DNA from: Todiramphus chloris collaris
Taxonomy: Eukaryota > Chordata > Aves > Coraciiformes > Alcedinidae
Reading direction: 5' to 3'
NCBI GenBank assembly: GCA_025345505.1
Contig: JANVCC010000010.1
Location: 43,845,738 to 43,909,737, forward strand
Length of the DNA stretch: 64,000 nt
The notes beneath the pieces were generated by a model. It had not been told where the DNA came from and did not search any database. It worked only from the letters and a program-made list of their open reading frames with translations. Each line of letters starts with the position of its first letter. Position 1 is the stretch's first letter. A program made the translations under genes and the position numbers. Positions 1 through 12,838 of the stretch are shown here, piece by piece.

Positions 1-3000
1 AACAATGTATGCCAAATAAAACTCTTGTGAAGCTTGGAACTCAATAAGACAGTGTAATAAAATCTGGGATACAACTTCCTGAAGAGTGGTCAAAATCATC
101 ATGTTCTACTGGGTATTGTTGTGGAGGGGTAAAATCCATAGAAAAGGTATCTAGACATCTAGGGAAATAAGTGAAGTAAGAAAAGACTCCATTTGGCCTA
201 TGTCTAAGTCTTACTGGCTTCATAATGACATTATCCATGCAAGACATAGGTATGGATATAAGTTTTTTGAACATGAAAAAATGTGAGAAAAATACAAAGA
301 TTTTGCAGTACACTGAAATAATGTTAACAACTGAATTGCAAAGTTCATGTTCAGTTTCTCATACTTCTGTAGCATTTTTGGCCACACAGAATTCTGGGTT
401 GTTTTTACCAAATTCATAGCTGAACACAGATGTATTAAACATAATATGTCAGAAGAAAAAAAAAAAAAATTCTGATCATTTTTAGTGTGATATTGATAAT
501 TTGTCAACATTCCTGTAAAAAAATGCAAAGAGATCCCATATTTGCTCATAATTCTTATAACAATTGAAACACCTATTGAACTAACCCTATAACTTTATAG
601 CCAAGACAAACACAGAGCATAAACCAGAGGAAGAATTGAATAAAGGAATATTAAGGATCACTTGTGTATTCCCATGATCGTGTGATGTTCCCCTGGCTGA
701 CCATTTAATCCTGAATCAGGAAGTCTGTATGACCAGAGACATAGCAGACTGATAGCTCTTCTCTTTATCAAAGTATTCTAGGCAAGAGTCCCATAGATCA
801 AGAATGGAGCAGAAGTCTCTTAACCTGGGCTTCGCTTAACACCTAAGGATGCTTTTGATTATTCTGAGCTTATCAGATTTCTGTGGATAGAAGGAACCAT
901 TGCAATGATCTTGTTGGCCCTGAAGTAAAACACAGGCCACATAACTTCGTCCACTAGTTCCTGTAACAGTCCTAGAATTTTATGTTTGAACTAGAGCACT
1001 TGATTGAGACTCAGAGTGATATAATAGACTCAAAGACAGAAGAGGAATCAAAGATTGAAAGGTGGGGAAATAATACATCCCTTGGAAGCTTCTCCCAGTA
1101 GATGACTACATGGATTTCCTATCTGCACCATTTAAGACAGAACAATACATAACTGCTTTCCCACAGTGTTTTGGATCTCCACGATAACAGTATCCTACCA
1201 GTAACAGTACTCAGGACTATTTTATCCACAGACTATTAACTTCCAGAATATGCTGCTCAGGCAGCAAGTACTCTCCTCAGACTTAACAGGTAGGTATTTT
1301 AAAGCAATCAAGTGCCTCATATCACAGTTGTAACAGGCAAGAAGGAGCCATAAAGACACTTGCAGACAGCATTTTGCAAGGTGCAACAGCTCACTCCTCC
1401 TTTATTCTCAACCTGTCAACCTTGAGTCTAGTCCCAAGAAGCATCTGCATAAAAAATTTGTGTGTGGTGACACACCCAGGCCTGCTAGACAATGCCTGCT
1501 GGAGTTGCAGGGCTTGTTAGCCGAAGCAAAGCCTCACAGCACCTGTGTAGTTTCCCTTAGTTTGCTGAACAGCACCCTGGCCACGGGTGTGCCCTAAGGC
1601 GGCTCCAGGGACAAGTCCTGATGCTCAGCCTCTTCCTGATCAAAACCTCTGGGAGAAGGGAAAGGGCAGAAGAAGGGCAGGGCAGGGCAGGGCAGGGCAG
1701 GGCAGAGCAGGGCAGGGAAGTAATAAAGCATTAAAATTACTAAAATAATTCCTATTTTTCTGTCTTTGCTACAAGCAATTTTGAGCAGTAGGAGAGCTTT
1801 ATCAAACACATTGCTGCTTCCCTGAGAAATGTGATGAATGTGACATTTCTCTTTCCCTAACCAGAGACAGGTCATATTTTAAGCTCATCCTATAAATCAA
1901 ACTAAAAAAAAAGAAAAAACAAAAAACCACCCCCCCCCCCCCCAAAAAAAAAAAAACAAACAAAACCAGTGTAAGAATCAATAGTCATCTGTGTCAAATT
2001 TAGAAGAATACAATTCATTCCTCAGGCAAGACTTTTCCTCAGAGAAGTGAGGCTTTTCTCCTTCCCTTTTTTCTCCTTTCATTTTTCCTTTCTCTTTTTT
2101 TGACACTGCGGAAACTATAAGTTGCCTATTTAGTATTACAGTAAATAATTATAGCTTTTAGTCTTTGACTTCCTTATTTAAATTGTCAGTTGTAACCCAG
2201 ATTAGTTTTTTGTGAAGAAAATAAAAAGAACTATGTCAATAAAAAAGACAGAGCCTTGAACAAAAAGAAAGAAGTAGTAAAAGAAAGGACAGCACATGTT
2301 TTCACATTCCATTTGCATGTGCATCACATGCAGTCTATATATAATGCTCTTAATGCTGCCATTGAGAAGTTAAAAGAGGATTTACAGGTTACTAAATGTC
2401 TGACCTCACCTCCAGGGCTCATATCTCAACCCCAGTGAGGTCAGTAAGAACCGTGACATGAGGTTTAATTTTGTCTCAATGTCTTTTGATAGAGTCACTA
2501 AAGCTGCTCGCTGTGGATAAACCTAAATCTAAATGCAGAACTTTCAGATGATTGTTGTTAGTTTACCAGCAAAAAGAGATATGAATGGTTTATACCTGTC
2601 TGTGTGCTAGGAGGCATAGCCAGCAGGTTATTCAGATTCCTGTTCAAAGGATTTGCTTACATTCCTCAGCTGTTTGGTCATGGTGAAGAAAAACAAGAAT
2701 GATTGCTCTTAAGTGAACATGCAATTGCTATTCTGATATAAGTAATTCAATGTATAGTTGTTGCTATATGATAATGCTGAAAGAAATACTCAAAAAAAAA
2801 AACCCTGAAGGTAGATGATGGCTGATTTGCAAGTACAATATTGTCTTGAGTACTTTGAGGGGAAACACCAGTTTTATGTTTTCCAGAGATGTTAGTTTTC
2901 TTCTTCATGTAGCTTGGCAACAGTAAATCTGAAGGGGGTTCCATTTTTTTGGTGTCCTGCTCCTTAACTTGACATCATTAATGATAACTCAATCAAAGCT

Positions 3001-3393
3001 CTTCTGAGTTTAGGGTCAAGACTGTCACCAGACGATTATAACTAAGCACTCGAGAACTCTGTATTTTGTTCTTCATTTGATCTGTAATGATGATCCTTAG
3101 AAATATCATATGGCTTCAGTTGATGATTTTAGAGAAGTGGAAAATGCAGTAATACTAAGTCTATGATTTGGAGTAGTTATTATGTTTCAGTTTCTTTTTT
3201 TCTTTCTGTGCAAACATGAGACAAGTATTAAGGGATTCGGGTTGATTATGGTATGTATCAACTGAATGAAACCCAGTAAATGAAAAACATTAATTCCCTG
3301 TGCTCCAGAAGAATAACAATTTGGATTTATATTAACAATTTCACCATATACTGGTTCTTCTTATTTAGGCTAAAGACTCATATGAGCTAACTT
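1..3393. other. Non-coding unique sequence
   Basis: AT-rich sequence with no recognisable gene. Open frames here are short and overlap on both strands without motifs. Visible structure is limited to a GGGCA tandem array (1675-1717), a 14-base C run at 1930-1943 flanked by A-rich sequence, and scattered short A runs. The part around 1430-1640 is somewhat richer in G and C than its surroundings and could be an old unrecognised repeat, but I cannot name it. Confidence 0.6.
1675..1717 (+). repeat. (GGGCA)n short tandem repeat
   Basis: About eight pentamer units in a row, one with an A for a G. The plus strand therefore has many GGG runs spaced by two bases, which fits the G-quadruplex pattern. 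On the minus strand it reads as a proline/cysteine/alanine/leucine-rich stretch in a chance open frame. No gene is attached to it. Confidence 0.9.
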
Positions 3394-4128
3394 CATAGAA
3401 TTATAGAATTGTCAGGGTTGGAAGGGACCTTAAAGATCATCTAGTTTCAATGCCCTGCCATGGGCAGGGACTCCTTCCACTAGGTCAGGTTGCTCAGAGC
3501 CCCATCCAGCATGGCCTTAAAAACTTCAAGGGACAGGGCTTCCACCACCTCTCTGGGCAACCTGTTCCAGTGTCTCACCACCCTCATGGTAAAGAATTTC
3601 TTCGTAATGTCTAACCTGAATCTACCCACATCTAGTTTGCCTCTAGCACTACTACTACTACTCAACATCCTAAAAAGTCCCTCACCACCTTTTTTGTAGG
3701 CCCCCTTAAGATATTGGAAGGCCATAATAAGGTGTCCTTGGAGCCTTCTCTTTTCCAGACTGAACAACCCCAACTTACTCAGTCTGTTCTCCTAGGAGAG
3801 GTACTCCAGCCTTCTGATCATCCTTGTGTCCCTTCTTTGGACATGTTCCAGCATGTCCATATCTTTCCTGTAAAAGGAGCTCCAGAACTGGATGCAGTAC
3901 TCTAGGGGGTCTCATGATAGTAGAGCAGAATGGCAGAATCACCTCCCTCAACCTGCTGGCCAAGCTTATCTTGATGCAACCCAGGATACGATTGGCCTTC
4001 TGGGCTGCAAGTGTACACTCATGTTGAGCTCATGTTGATCTTCTTGTCCACCAGTACCCCCAAGTCCTTTTCTTCAGCGCTGCTCTCAAGGCAGTCACTG
4101 CCCATTGCCCAACTTGCTATTGTATTGT
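3394..4128 (-). mobile_element. CR1 LINE, 3' fragment
   Basis: Read on the minus strand this is the 3' part of a CR1 non-LTR retrotransposon. It encodes the C-terminal part of ORF2 downstream of the reverse transcriptase core and then the short 3' UTR, whose complement is the GGTTGGAAGGGACCTTAAAGATC-type signature at 3417-3440. A 97-residue open frame at 3480-3773 holds the usual CR1 C-terminal order: GLFSLEKRR, then FRLDI.KKFFTMRVVRHWNRLP, then the last LSNL before the stop. Upstream parts are in other frames. A run of ACT triplets near 3650 shows local slippage. The copy is 5'-truncated, as is typical of LINEs, and inactive. The far 5' boundary is approximate. Confidence 0.93.
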
Positions 4129-6214
4129 TACATGCTCCCTTAAGACCACAAGTTCCACTTCTTTTGCTTTCAAGTCTCACATACTAGCTCAGAGGAAAAA
4201 AATACTTTCCTGTATATTCAATGTTATTACTCTGTCTTTAAACAAATTACAATGTTGAATCAAATATCGCTTTCAAAATGTTTTTAATTGTGTCTTTCAA
4301 GTGCATAGGACCACATATGATTGTTGTACACAACATGAAATTGCATATAAATATCTGGTCTACCCAATATTACAAAGCAAGACTTCTGGAAGAATTCCCT
4401 GAAAGAATTATCCCAGTTCAGTCATTGCATAGTGCCCATGAGATAGTAACCTGTGCAGTCCCCTCCTGCAGTGCACTGAAGTGAGCAGGAGTCATCAGAA
4501 GAGCAAGTGAAGAAGGAACCCCTGTGGCTAAACCACTAATCACAGATTATGAGCTCCTGCTTCCAAAATCACTTCTGGTTTTTTATTGAATGCTTATGTG
4601 GAGGAAGTACTTATAAGGAGTAGAAGCTGAAACCTCAGATGCTCCCTCAACTTCATTTGAGTGATATGAGTGAGACCTTTTTCCCTTTCCTCCCAATAGC
4701 ATTTAATTCCTTTCTCTAACTGGCCAACCTTAGAACAACACCAGAAAATGTTTCCTCCTAGACCACACAAACCCAGTGTCCTCAGAATGGTTCTTGAGGA
4801 CACTCAATTGGAAATGTCAAGAAAATTCTTCTTTCATAAAGATTCTAGCTCAAGTTAATTATAAATAATAATGAGAAGCAGCTTTCCTGAAATTACTTCC
4901 AAGTAACACATGACCTCTGACAAACTAGGAGGGTTGAATATAACTGTGATTTTTTTATTTTCTTCTTTTTTAATTTTCCTGATATAAGGGTGTTTAAAAA
5001 CTATTATGTTTCACACAATGAATATTATTAAAGCATCTTCATTAGATAACTTAAAATTTTAATTATAAAAGGTAGAGCCCTCAAACTGTGACAGAATTTG
5101 TAGCTTATAAAAGTATGATTTTTACAAAATGATTTCGTTTCATGCAAACATAATTGGTGTAGTAATATTTTTGTACTTTCCATGCTTTATTCTGTTACTC
5201 AAAACAAAAAATAAAAAAGCAACTTCTAATGGTGCATCTGAATATCCTATGTTCTCCATTAAAATTGTGAGTTTTTATTGCCTTGTGTCTATAATGTGAT
5301 GCCAATGTGCCACAAGATACCATTCATCAAAAAAAAAGTAAACTTTAGGACTCAGAGAATAAGTTGCCTTCTATTCTCTCAAGTTTATCTTTGGGTAGTA
5401 ATTTTGAAGCCTATGGGATAGAACTAAGCAGAAAGACACAGCTAACATAGATAATTCAGCTCAACAGAAACACAGAGGTAGTTTTATCAAGGTTCTCATC
5501 AATGTTAAGAGCAACTAGGAAGACTTGGTGTGAGCCAGCGGCCAATGAAGTCATATAAAGACTTTCATCAGCTCTGGCTTTCGGAATATGCCTGTAAGAG
5601 GTGAACAAAAGGGGAAAATATAGAGCTATGACAAGTAATAGATAAAATACAGTTGGCACAGATTGGGGGTCTTATTTGCTCTTTCTAATAACACAAGAAC
5701 AAAAAATGTTTCAGTTAAATTGAGAGGCAGCTTAAAATCATTTTAACATGGGGTTTTATTATCTTAGAGAACTGATAAATTTGGCTTCACTGAAGCCAAG
5801 ATATACTGTTCAAAAGGAAAATTAAAAGAAAAAAATAGGGAAAAAAATAGGAAAAAGAAAAAAATACACTTTAGACATTTATTTGGATTTAAACTGTTTA
5901 TTTTCTGCAATCTATTAATGGCAACTTTTTTTTTTTTTTTTTTTTTTTCCCCAGAATGAATAATTTCAGATTGAAGACTTCCCGTTATGTGTTTATGTTT
6001 GGTATTGTGAGCATTGCCACTTTTTACTTACTAAAATTATCTGACAGCATAGTATATATGACTGCCCTTTTACAAACTACTACTTATTAATAATATGTAA
6101 AATTGCCATAAAGTCCTTTTATATACTGTAGACTACAGTCTATGTAATCATTGATTAACAAATGGACCCAATCTATTAATACATGGCTCCATGTCTAGTT
6201 TCAATGTCATAATT
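4129..6214. other. Non-coding unique sequence
   Basis: No gene or known repeat recognised. It contains a T run of about 23 bases at 5926-5948 and A-rich patches near 5820-5870. The open frames present are short and unlike any family I know. Confidence 0.55.
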
Positions 6215-7014
6215 TTGGTGGTTTTGACAATGGGATGGCCTCCTCACTGGCAACCTCTCTTCTCCCACCTCCGTAGTCAATGGACCACAATACTGGGACT
6301 GGAGGAGCAAAGTCCCTCCCACTGTAAGAAAAGATCAAGTTTGTGACCATATGAGAAACCTGAACATATATAAGCCTATGGGACCTGACAAGAAGCATTC
6401 CAGAGTCCTGAGAGAATTGGCTGATGTAGTTGCCAAGCCACTCTCCACTGATATTTGAAAAGTCATGATAGTCAAGTGATATCCCTGGGGACTGGAAAAG
6501 GGAAACATTGAACTTATTTTTACAGAAGGTAGAAAGGAGGACCTACAGAGCTACTGACTTGTCAGCCTTACCTCTGTGCCTGGGAAGATCATGGAACAGA
6601 ACTCCTTAAAAGCTATGCTGATGCACTTGGAGGACAGGAAGGTGATTCGAGACAACGAACATGGCTTCAGAAAGGGCAAGTCCTGCCTGACCAACCTTCT
6701 ATGATGGAATGACTATATCAGTGGACAAGTGAAGAGCTATGGATGTCATCTATCTGGAATTCTATAAGGCCTTTGACATGATCCGCCACAACATTCTCTC
6801 TAAATTGGAGAGATATGGATTTGATGGGTGGACCCAGGGCAATCCTCAGCATCAATGCAGGCTAGGGGTGATGAGATCAAGAGAAGTCCTGTGGAGGTAC
6901 TTGAGGGTACTGATGGATGAAAAATTGGACTTGAGCTGGCAGTGCACACTCATAGCCCAGAAGGCCTGGGCTGCACTTGATTATAAGAAGACTCAAGAAA
7001 AATATGAAGGATGA
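6215..7014 (+). mobile_element. Old CR1 LINE, internally deleted
   Basis: A degraded CR1 ORF2 segment on the plus strand. Translation in shifting frames gives the linker before the reverse transcriptase, the KPMGPD segment (around 6370-6390), the [14 protein letters not shown] segment (6560-6600), the [13 protein letters not shown] segment (6659-6700) and motif A as YLEFYKAFD (around 6750-6780), where the catalytic aspartate is replaced by glutamate. After RYGFDGWT at about 6830 the sequence jumps to the region after the RT core ([25 protein letters not shown]), so motifs B and C are missing. Several stops and frameshifts are present. The left boundary is uncertain by tens of bases, and the 3' UTR is absent. 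Confidence 0.9.
6739..7014 (+). pseudogene. CR1 RT remnant across a deletion junction
   Basis: A 91-residue open frame that joins motif A of the CR1 reverse transcriptase ([19 protein letters not shown]) to a segment normally found well over a hundred residues later ([15 protein letters not shown]). The junction lies close to 6830-6845. The frame survives only because the deletion happened to keep a reading frame open. The polymerase palm with its DD motif is lost, so it cannot encode an active enzyme. Confidence 0.85.
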
Positions 7015-10000
7015 AATGAAATCTTCATCAGAATGTTACTATAGGCAGGGTTGAGGTGAGACTCAAACCTTTTTAGGGATAAAGTTCATTTAAATAAAGC
7101 AATCAAAGAAACAAATGTGTATATAAAAATGTAGATTGCTAAATACAGGTATTTCTCCAGGAAGAAGGCAGGCAAAGGAGGAGGCAAGAATAAAAACAGT
7201 ATTGGGAATCTTTACATCAGTATCTAATCAGTTAAGTGAGTAATAATATTAAGGAAGAGAATTTAATGAAGTTCAGCCATTTCATGCTCCTTCACTGACA
7301 GCTTCAAAGATGTGACTGCAGTATGTGCATACATACATACGTATGTATTGTTTCATATTTACATCTGATGTCTCATGCTGTGCTTATGTCTAATTTCATT
7401 TTGCAGAAAGAAGATCATGGTTAATGAATCTATGACAATAACATTTATTAAAAGTTATATCCATTAACAAAGATTTCCCATGTATGTAGAGAAGAAAAAG
7501 GCAAAAGAAAGGAAAAAGGGAACCCAAACTGTAACTTTTCATACAGAAATTAAGCATATTAAGTTTGTTGCACAAGGCTTCTTTCCTTATATGTTGAATT
7601 GGGTGATTTGTGAAGTGACCTAATTGTCTGTCTCTTTGAAGTTCTGCTGACACAACTTGTTTTCTCAAGCTGTCTTGCCCAGGAAAGGTTTTTTTGGAAA
7701 AAGAATAATTTCAGTCTGTGACCTCTTAGACCTCTTCAAGACCCCCAAGAACTTGCCTGTAAGAATGTCATTCAAGAAAACTCATGCCTGACTACAGTAT
7801 TTAGTTTGGGGCTTTTTTTAGCACTTTTTATTTATTGTGAATGTGCTTAGAGACATTTGTCATAGGTGTAAGACAATACATATTTCATTAAAAGGCTGTG
7901 GGTTTTACCCATCTGTAAACTGCCTCTTCTAGATGGAATTAATCTGTGGATGTTTTGCATTTGTGTCACCATATCACTATTTTTTGTAGAAAAACATACC
8001 AGTCAAAGTAAGTACAATGTATATGTAAGCCATATACATATTGAGCTTTTCGAATACCTTCAACAACTGATTCAGGATGAATTTCATTATTATAGATAAT
8101 AATTAAAGTGTAAAAATTCTTAAAGTGGAGACAAAAAACTGTTTATCAAGATATGAACACCTGTATTACAATGTATAATGCATTATAAAGCATTGTACAT
8201 AACTGGCAACATTATCCCAATTTATATTTTTCCACATAAAGAAAGAAAACATCAAAAACTCCTGGGAAAGTCTTGTACATGCTTTTTTTTTTTGTTTTTT
8301 TCATGAAAATACATGACTCAATTTTGAAAATTCTTTTAGAATAAGTAAAGATCCTTGTCTTTCACACACTGATTTGAGCACATCTGAGTTTTTCAGCTAT
8401 GTATGTTTTTTGCTTTGTTGGAATGTGTCCTGGATAATAACTCTTTCAGATGTACAGATTGATAAATTTCAGCATAGTTATTTCTCCTGGCAGGATTCTC
8501 CAATAATTAAATAAAAACAAAGGAGTTTCTTTGTATGCATATGATGACAGGTCTTGATAACAATACTAGCAAATGTGCATCAAAAAGAAAAACATATCAT
8601 CCTTGATCTTTCCCAATATTTCAAACAATTTCTCGAAGCTAGTTTTAAATCGCTGTTATTTTTGCTGTTAAGTAGAGGTTCCATTAAATAAAGAAATGTC
8701 AAGTCCCTCAGGCCACAAGTAGAAAAACTGTGCAATGCCTGTCCTGTTTGTGAACTCTGGTAAAGACCAATGAAGCCTTCAAGCGTTACCTTGTATGTTT
8801 TCCCAGATGTTTAGGACTTTATGGTATATCTACAATTTTCTTGCTGGTTCTCCTTCCTTTCTTTCTTAGTGCCTGCTAGATAATTAGATCTTGAGAGACA
8901 GAGTAGGAAGTCCCCACTGTCTTTTGGCTGTCTTGATTCCCTCTTTACATTTTCATACAGTTGAAACATACTATAGTCCTACCACAAAAGTTATATTGGA
9001 ACATTTATGCACCCTAAAGATAATAAAATGTATCAACCATAATTAAGTAGACTTACCACCTTGAACTGTGAACTAAGTGAGTCTTGCAGGTTGGCTGAGA
9101 ATATGACCTGCAGGTTTCATCTAGACTCTGGTAGAACTGAAACTTTTAACAATAAAAGATAGTGTACATTTGATGACTAATTCTGCTTTTTAGAATTTGA
9201 GTGAGTATTGAACATGTTTCTTAGAATGCTAGAAAGAACATAGTGTGCCACCTTTGGTTAATTTTACTTCCATTAAGGAAGAGGGTTGAACTTCTACTCC
9301 ACACAACCTTTTATAGAAGATATGAAAACTGATATTTTAGTGCATATAAATCTTAAAGTGTAGTAACATACATTCAGCAGTAGTTTTTAAAATATAGAAA
9401 CATTATTTGGTTTTGGGTCTCTTTCTTCTTTTTTTTCCTACCCAGTTTTACTTTCTGGTAGTATTTGAACATTGCAAACAGAACAGTTTCTTCAATTTTC
9501 TCTTTACATAAAAATACTTTTCAGCAGAGACCCATCTCTACCAAAAAATATTTGGCTCACTCCATGCTATATATTCTTATATCATTATCTCACAGAGTCT
9601 TCCTCCTTCAGATATCCAGTTTTTCATGCCTTGAACCAATACGTGCAACTTTTTCCCACAAGTCCATGCTGATTAACAAAATCATTGGGTTTTGGTTTGG
9701 GTTTTTTCCCTCTGGGTATTTGGTTTAGTTTCTTTGTCTTGTTTTTTTTTTGTGTGTGTGTGTTTTGTTGTTGTTGTTGTTTTGTGGTTTTTTTCCCTGT
9801 GGACCTTTACTTATTTTAAGCAATTGGAACTGAAAAAATGGAAACAGTAATTATGTTGCAAGCCATAAGCACCATGGACTATCCAGAGTAAACAGGGATG
9901 AATGTTGTGTAGTGCAGACCCTGCCAAATGGAAGCAACAGATCATATTTTTTGAGTACTAGATGTAGCAGTATTGGTGGTAGTTTTTCCTTCAATAAACT

Positions 10001-12295
10001 CCGATAAGAACAGAGGATGATCAGTAAAATAGTGGACATCTACAGTAGGAACCAGTTCAAGTATAAAATAGCTATATTTATATGTTTGTACAAGGACTGG
10101 GTATCCAAAATCCCTTTGCATTCAGACAGATGGATTCAATACAGTGAGGATAATGCATCTGACAAGCTGATCAGGTGTTCCTATTAATATCTTTTAAACA
10201 CCTAAGGCTTAATGAGAAGAACTCTAGCCCAAAAACTTTGTTTGCATATGGGAAAGAGTACTGAGCAAGAAACAATATTTTGCTTTCCACATTAGACTGG
10301 GTTGTCAGTAATTTTTGAACATTTGAGCAGTGACCAATGGAACTTACTTGAAAGCAGTGTACACTTCACAAACTACAGAAAAGGGACCATACTATTTCAT
10401 TTTATGTCCCTATACAGGCAAATAATTTCCATGCCCATTTGTCCCTTAGATTACCTAATAAAATCTCAGGAGCATTCCCCTTAATTGCAAAAGGGATAGT
10501 GCATTTTATACTGTAGATGTTCTGTTGGCTACAATATGAGAAATCCAGCTCATTCTAGATAAATCTTCAAAATCCAGACCTTTTTTTTTTTCTTAAAGAT
10601 AAATGACAGAGGACTAAAAGCTTCAGCAACCCACTGGAATAATTTTTCTGATGATTGTAAATCTATCTTCTGCAGACTGCTTCTCAGCTAGACATTGCTT
10701 ACATATTTGTGTTATTTCTTAAAGCACTGTTTTATGATCCATACTACAGAGAAGCCAATGCTTCTATGTCCCTGTGTCCCATTACATACCCACAGAAACA
10801 GTGATTTAGTTCAAAGGCCATATTGAAATCTTCTGTTTCTGTTCTCCTAATATCTTTGTTTTTGCCCTGGTAGATAATACTTGATTTCCAAAAGACTACT
10901 TTGAATTAGAGATAGCTACTAGTGAATAATGTAACCTAAGAGAAGAGGGAGGGTTTTGAATGTTTGTTTCTTTCTTTGTTTCTTAAACTATAATTACAAA
11001 AAATAAGTTGACCATTTGCCACTTTTGCTGTCATTACCTAGAATACTACAAATAGTGTTTCAGATACATAAAACATTTAGAAATTGTATATAGTCTAAGT
11101 AAGCAGATGACACTGATTTCCTCAAGACAGTCACAGAAACCCCTGCTTTAGATTTCACTTAATGGTCACCAAAAAAATTTTTTTTAAAAGTACCATTTTA
11201 AATAGTGTTCTATATGAGAAGGATCAGAGATAATTTCTCATTCAGTGAAAAGTACTTGTCCTTAACAAAATTTAACCAACCTAGAAAACAACAATCATTT
11301 CTCTTTGTATAGCATATGAGTAGCATTTTTTTCCTATTTGTTCCCTTGAACAGTTATGTGATGACACATAATTCTCAATATAATGTTTGTATCAGAAGTT
11401 AGCCAAAAAAATAGAAAATACTGTAATTTTAAGTGGGTAATAGCAATTTAGTAGATTTAGCTACATATATCTTCTAAGAGATTTGATTTTTCTGCTTTTC
11501 TTTCCCAAATTTGAATTTGTTGACTCGTAGCAAAACTTTGATTGTCTAATTTTATTTACCTATTTATAAATCACGAAACGTTGCCTTTTCCCACTGGAAG
11601 TCCATCAAATATGTATTCCAGATGTATTGCTAGCTGATTGAAGTATGGTATTAATGATTTTAAACAGCATGAGATTATTAAATAAAATATAATAAAATCT
11701 TACGATAAAATTTGAATTTCTTGGGCACCATTTCCAAACCCGTATCAACTTACCTGTAGTTGCTTTAGTATAATACCATGAATCTTTGCAATTACTTGCA
11801 GAGGTCTTTTTGACATTTCTCAGATTTGCATATAAAGCTCATAAAATCACCTCTGTGAAAAAGCCAATAAAGGCATTCTAATAAATAAAAAGAGATATTG
11901 AAATCCATTTCCAGTTTTTACAGTTTCAATGGCTAAGGATATGCTTAAGACCATATGCCTTCAAGCATATCCAAGAGAAGCAATTTTGAGTTTCCTATTT
12001 TTTTTTTTCCTGTTGCAAATAAATACATGGGCAAATTCATTGGATAAATTCCAACTTAAAATTAAGTGCAGACTGCATATAATTTTTTTTATCTAGAAAA
12101 TATCTGTTTTATAAAAAAAAAAAAAAAAAATCATATTCATCATACTAATCAAGAATAATGTTAGCAGAGAACCCAGGCGAGGAAATATCAATGCATGTTC
12201 ACCTGAACTTGAATCAGAATTCAATAGACAGGTGATGTTTCCAAACAAGCACATTCATTAGCTGCACAGTATTTACAGTATTCCAATATACAAAA
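7015..12295. other. Non-coding unique sequence
   Basis: About 5.3 kb without a recognisable gene or interspersed repeat. Simple sequence includes a 16-bp perfect palindrome made of ATAC/GTAT units at 7333-7348, a T/G-rich tract at about 9680-9800 containing (TG)n at 9751-9762 and (GTT)n around 9767-9781, and an A run at 12113-12130. The open frames are short and AT-driven. Confidence 0.55.
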
Positions 12296-12304
12296 GGGGT
12301 TGGG

Positions 12305-12838
12305 GGCTGCCTTGGCCTTAGTGATCATGAGATGGTGGAGTTCATGATCTTGTCTGGCAGGAACGGGATGTCAAGTAGGACCAAAACTCTGGATTTCAGG
12401 AGAGCCGACTTTGGCCTTTTCAGAAAATTGCTAGGTGAAATCTCATGGGACAGGTTACTAGAGGGCAGAGGGGCTAATGATAGTTGGTTAATATTTAAGG
12501 ACCTCTTCTTCCAAGCTCAGGGCCAGTGCATCCCAGCAGGTGGGAAATCAAGAAAGAGAGCCAGGAGACCTGCATGGTTAAGTAAGGAATTACAGAGTAG
12601 ACTTAAGAGGAAGAAGAGAGTCTACAGCTCATGGAAAGAGGGGTTGGCTAGCTGGGAGGAGTATAGGACTGTTGTTATAGAATGTAGAGAGGTAACTAGG
12701 AAGGCTAAGGCTTTGCTGGAACTCAACCTTGCAAGGGAGGTCAAGGGTAACAAAAAGGGCTTCTTCAAATATATTGCAGGAAAAGCTAAGGCTAGAGACA
12801 ACGTAGACCCTCTGCTGAATGAGTCAGGTGACAGATGA
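12305..12838 (+). pseudogene. CR1 ORF2, endonuclease end and linker
   Basis: An open frame entering from the truncation point. It begins with GCLGLSDHEMVEF, where SDH (12320-12328) is the conserved serine-aspartate-histidine signature near the C-terminal end of the LINE AP endonuclease. It continues through the basic linker (SRKRARRPAWLSKEL, RLKRKKRVY) that precedes the RT in CR1. It ends at a stop at 12836-12838 because of a frameshift. The same protein continues in the next frame from 12819. There is no true start codon: the methionine at 12332 is internal. Confidence 0.93.

Noticed and set aside
7333-7348. 16-bp perfect palindrome of ATAC/GTAT
   Set aside because: It arises from adjacent short ATAC and GTAT repeats, so the symmetry is expected from simple sequence.
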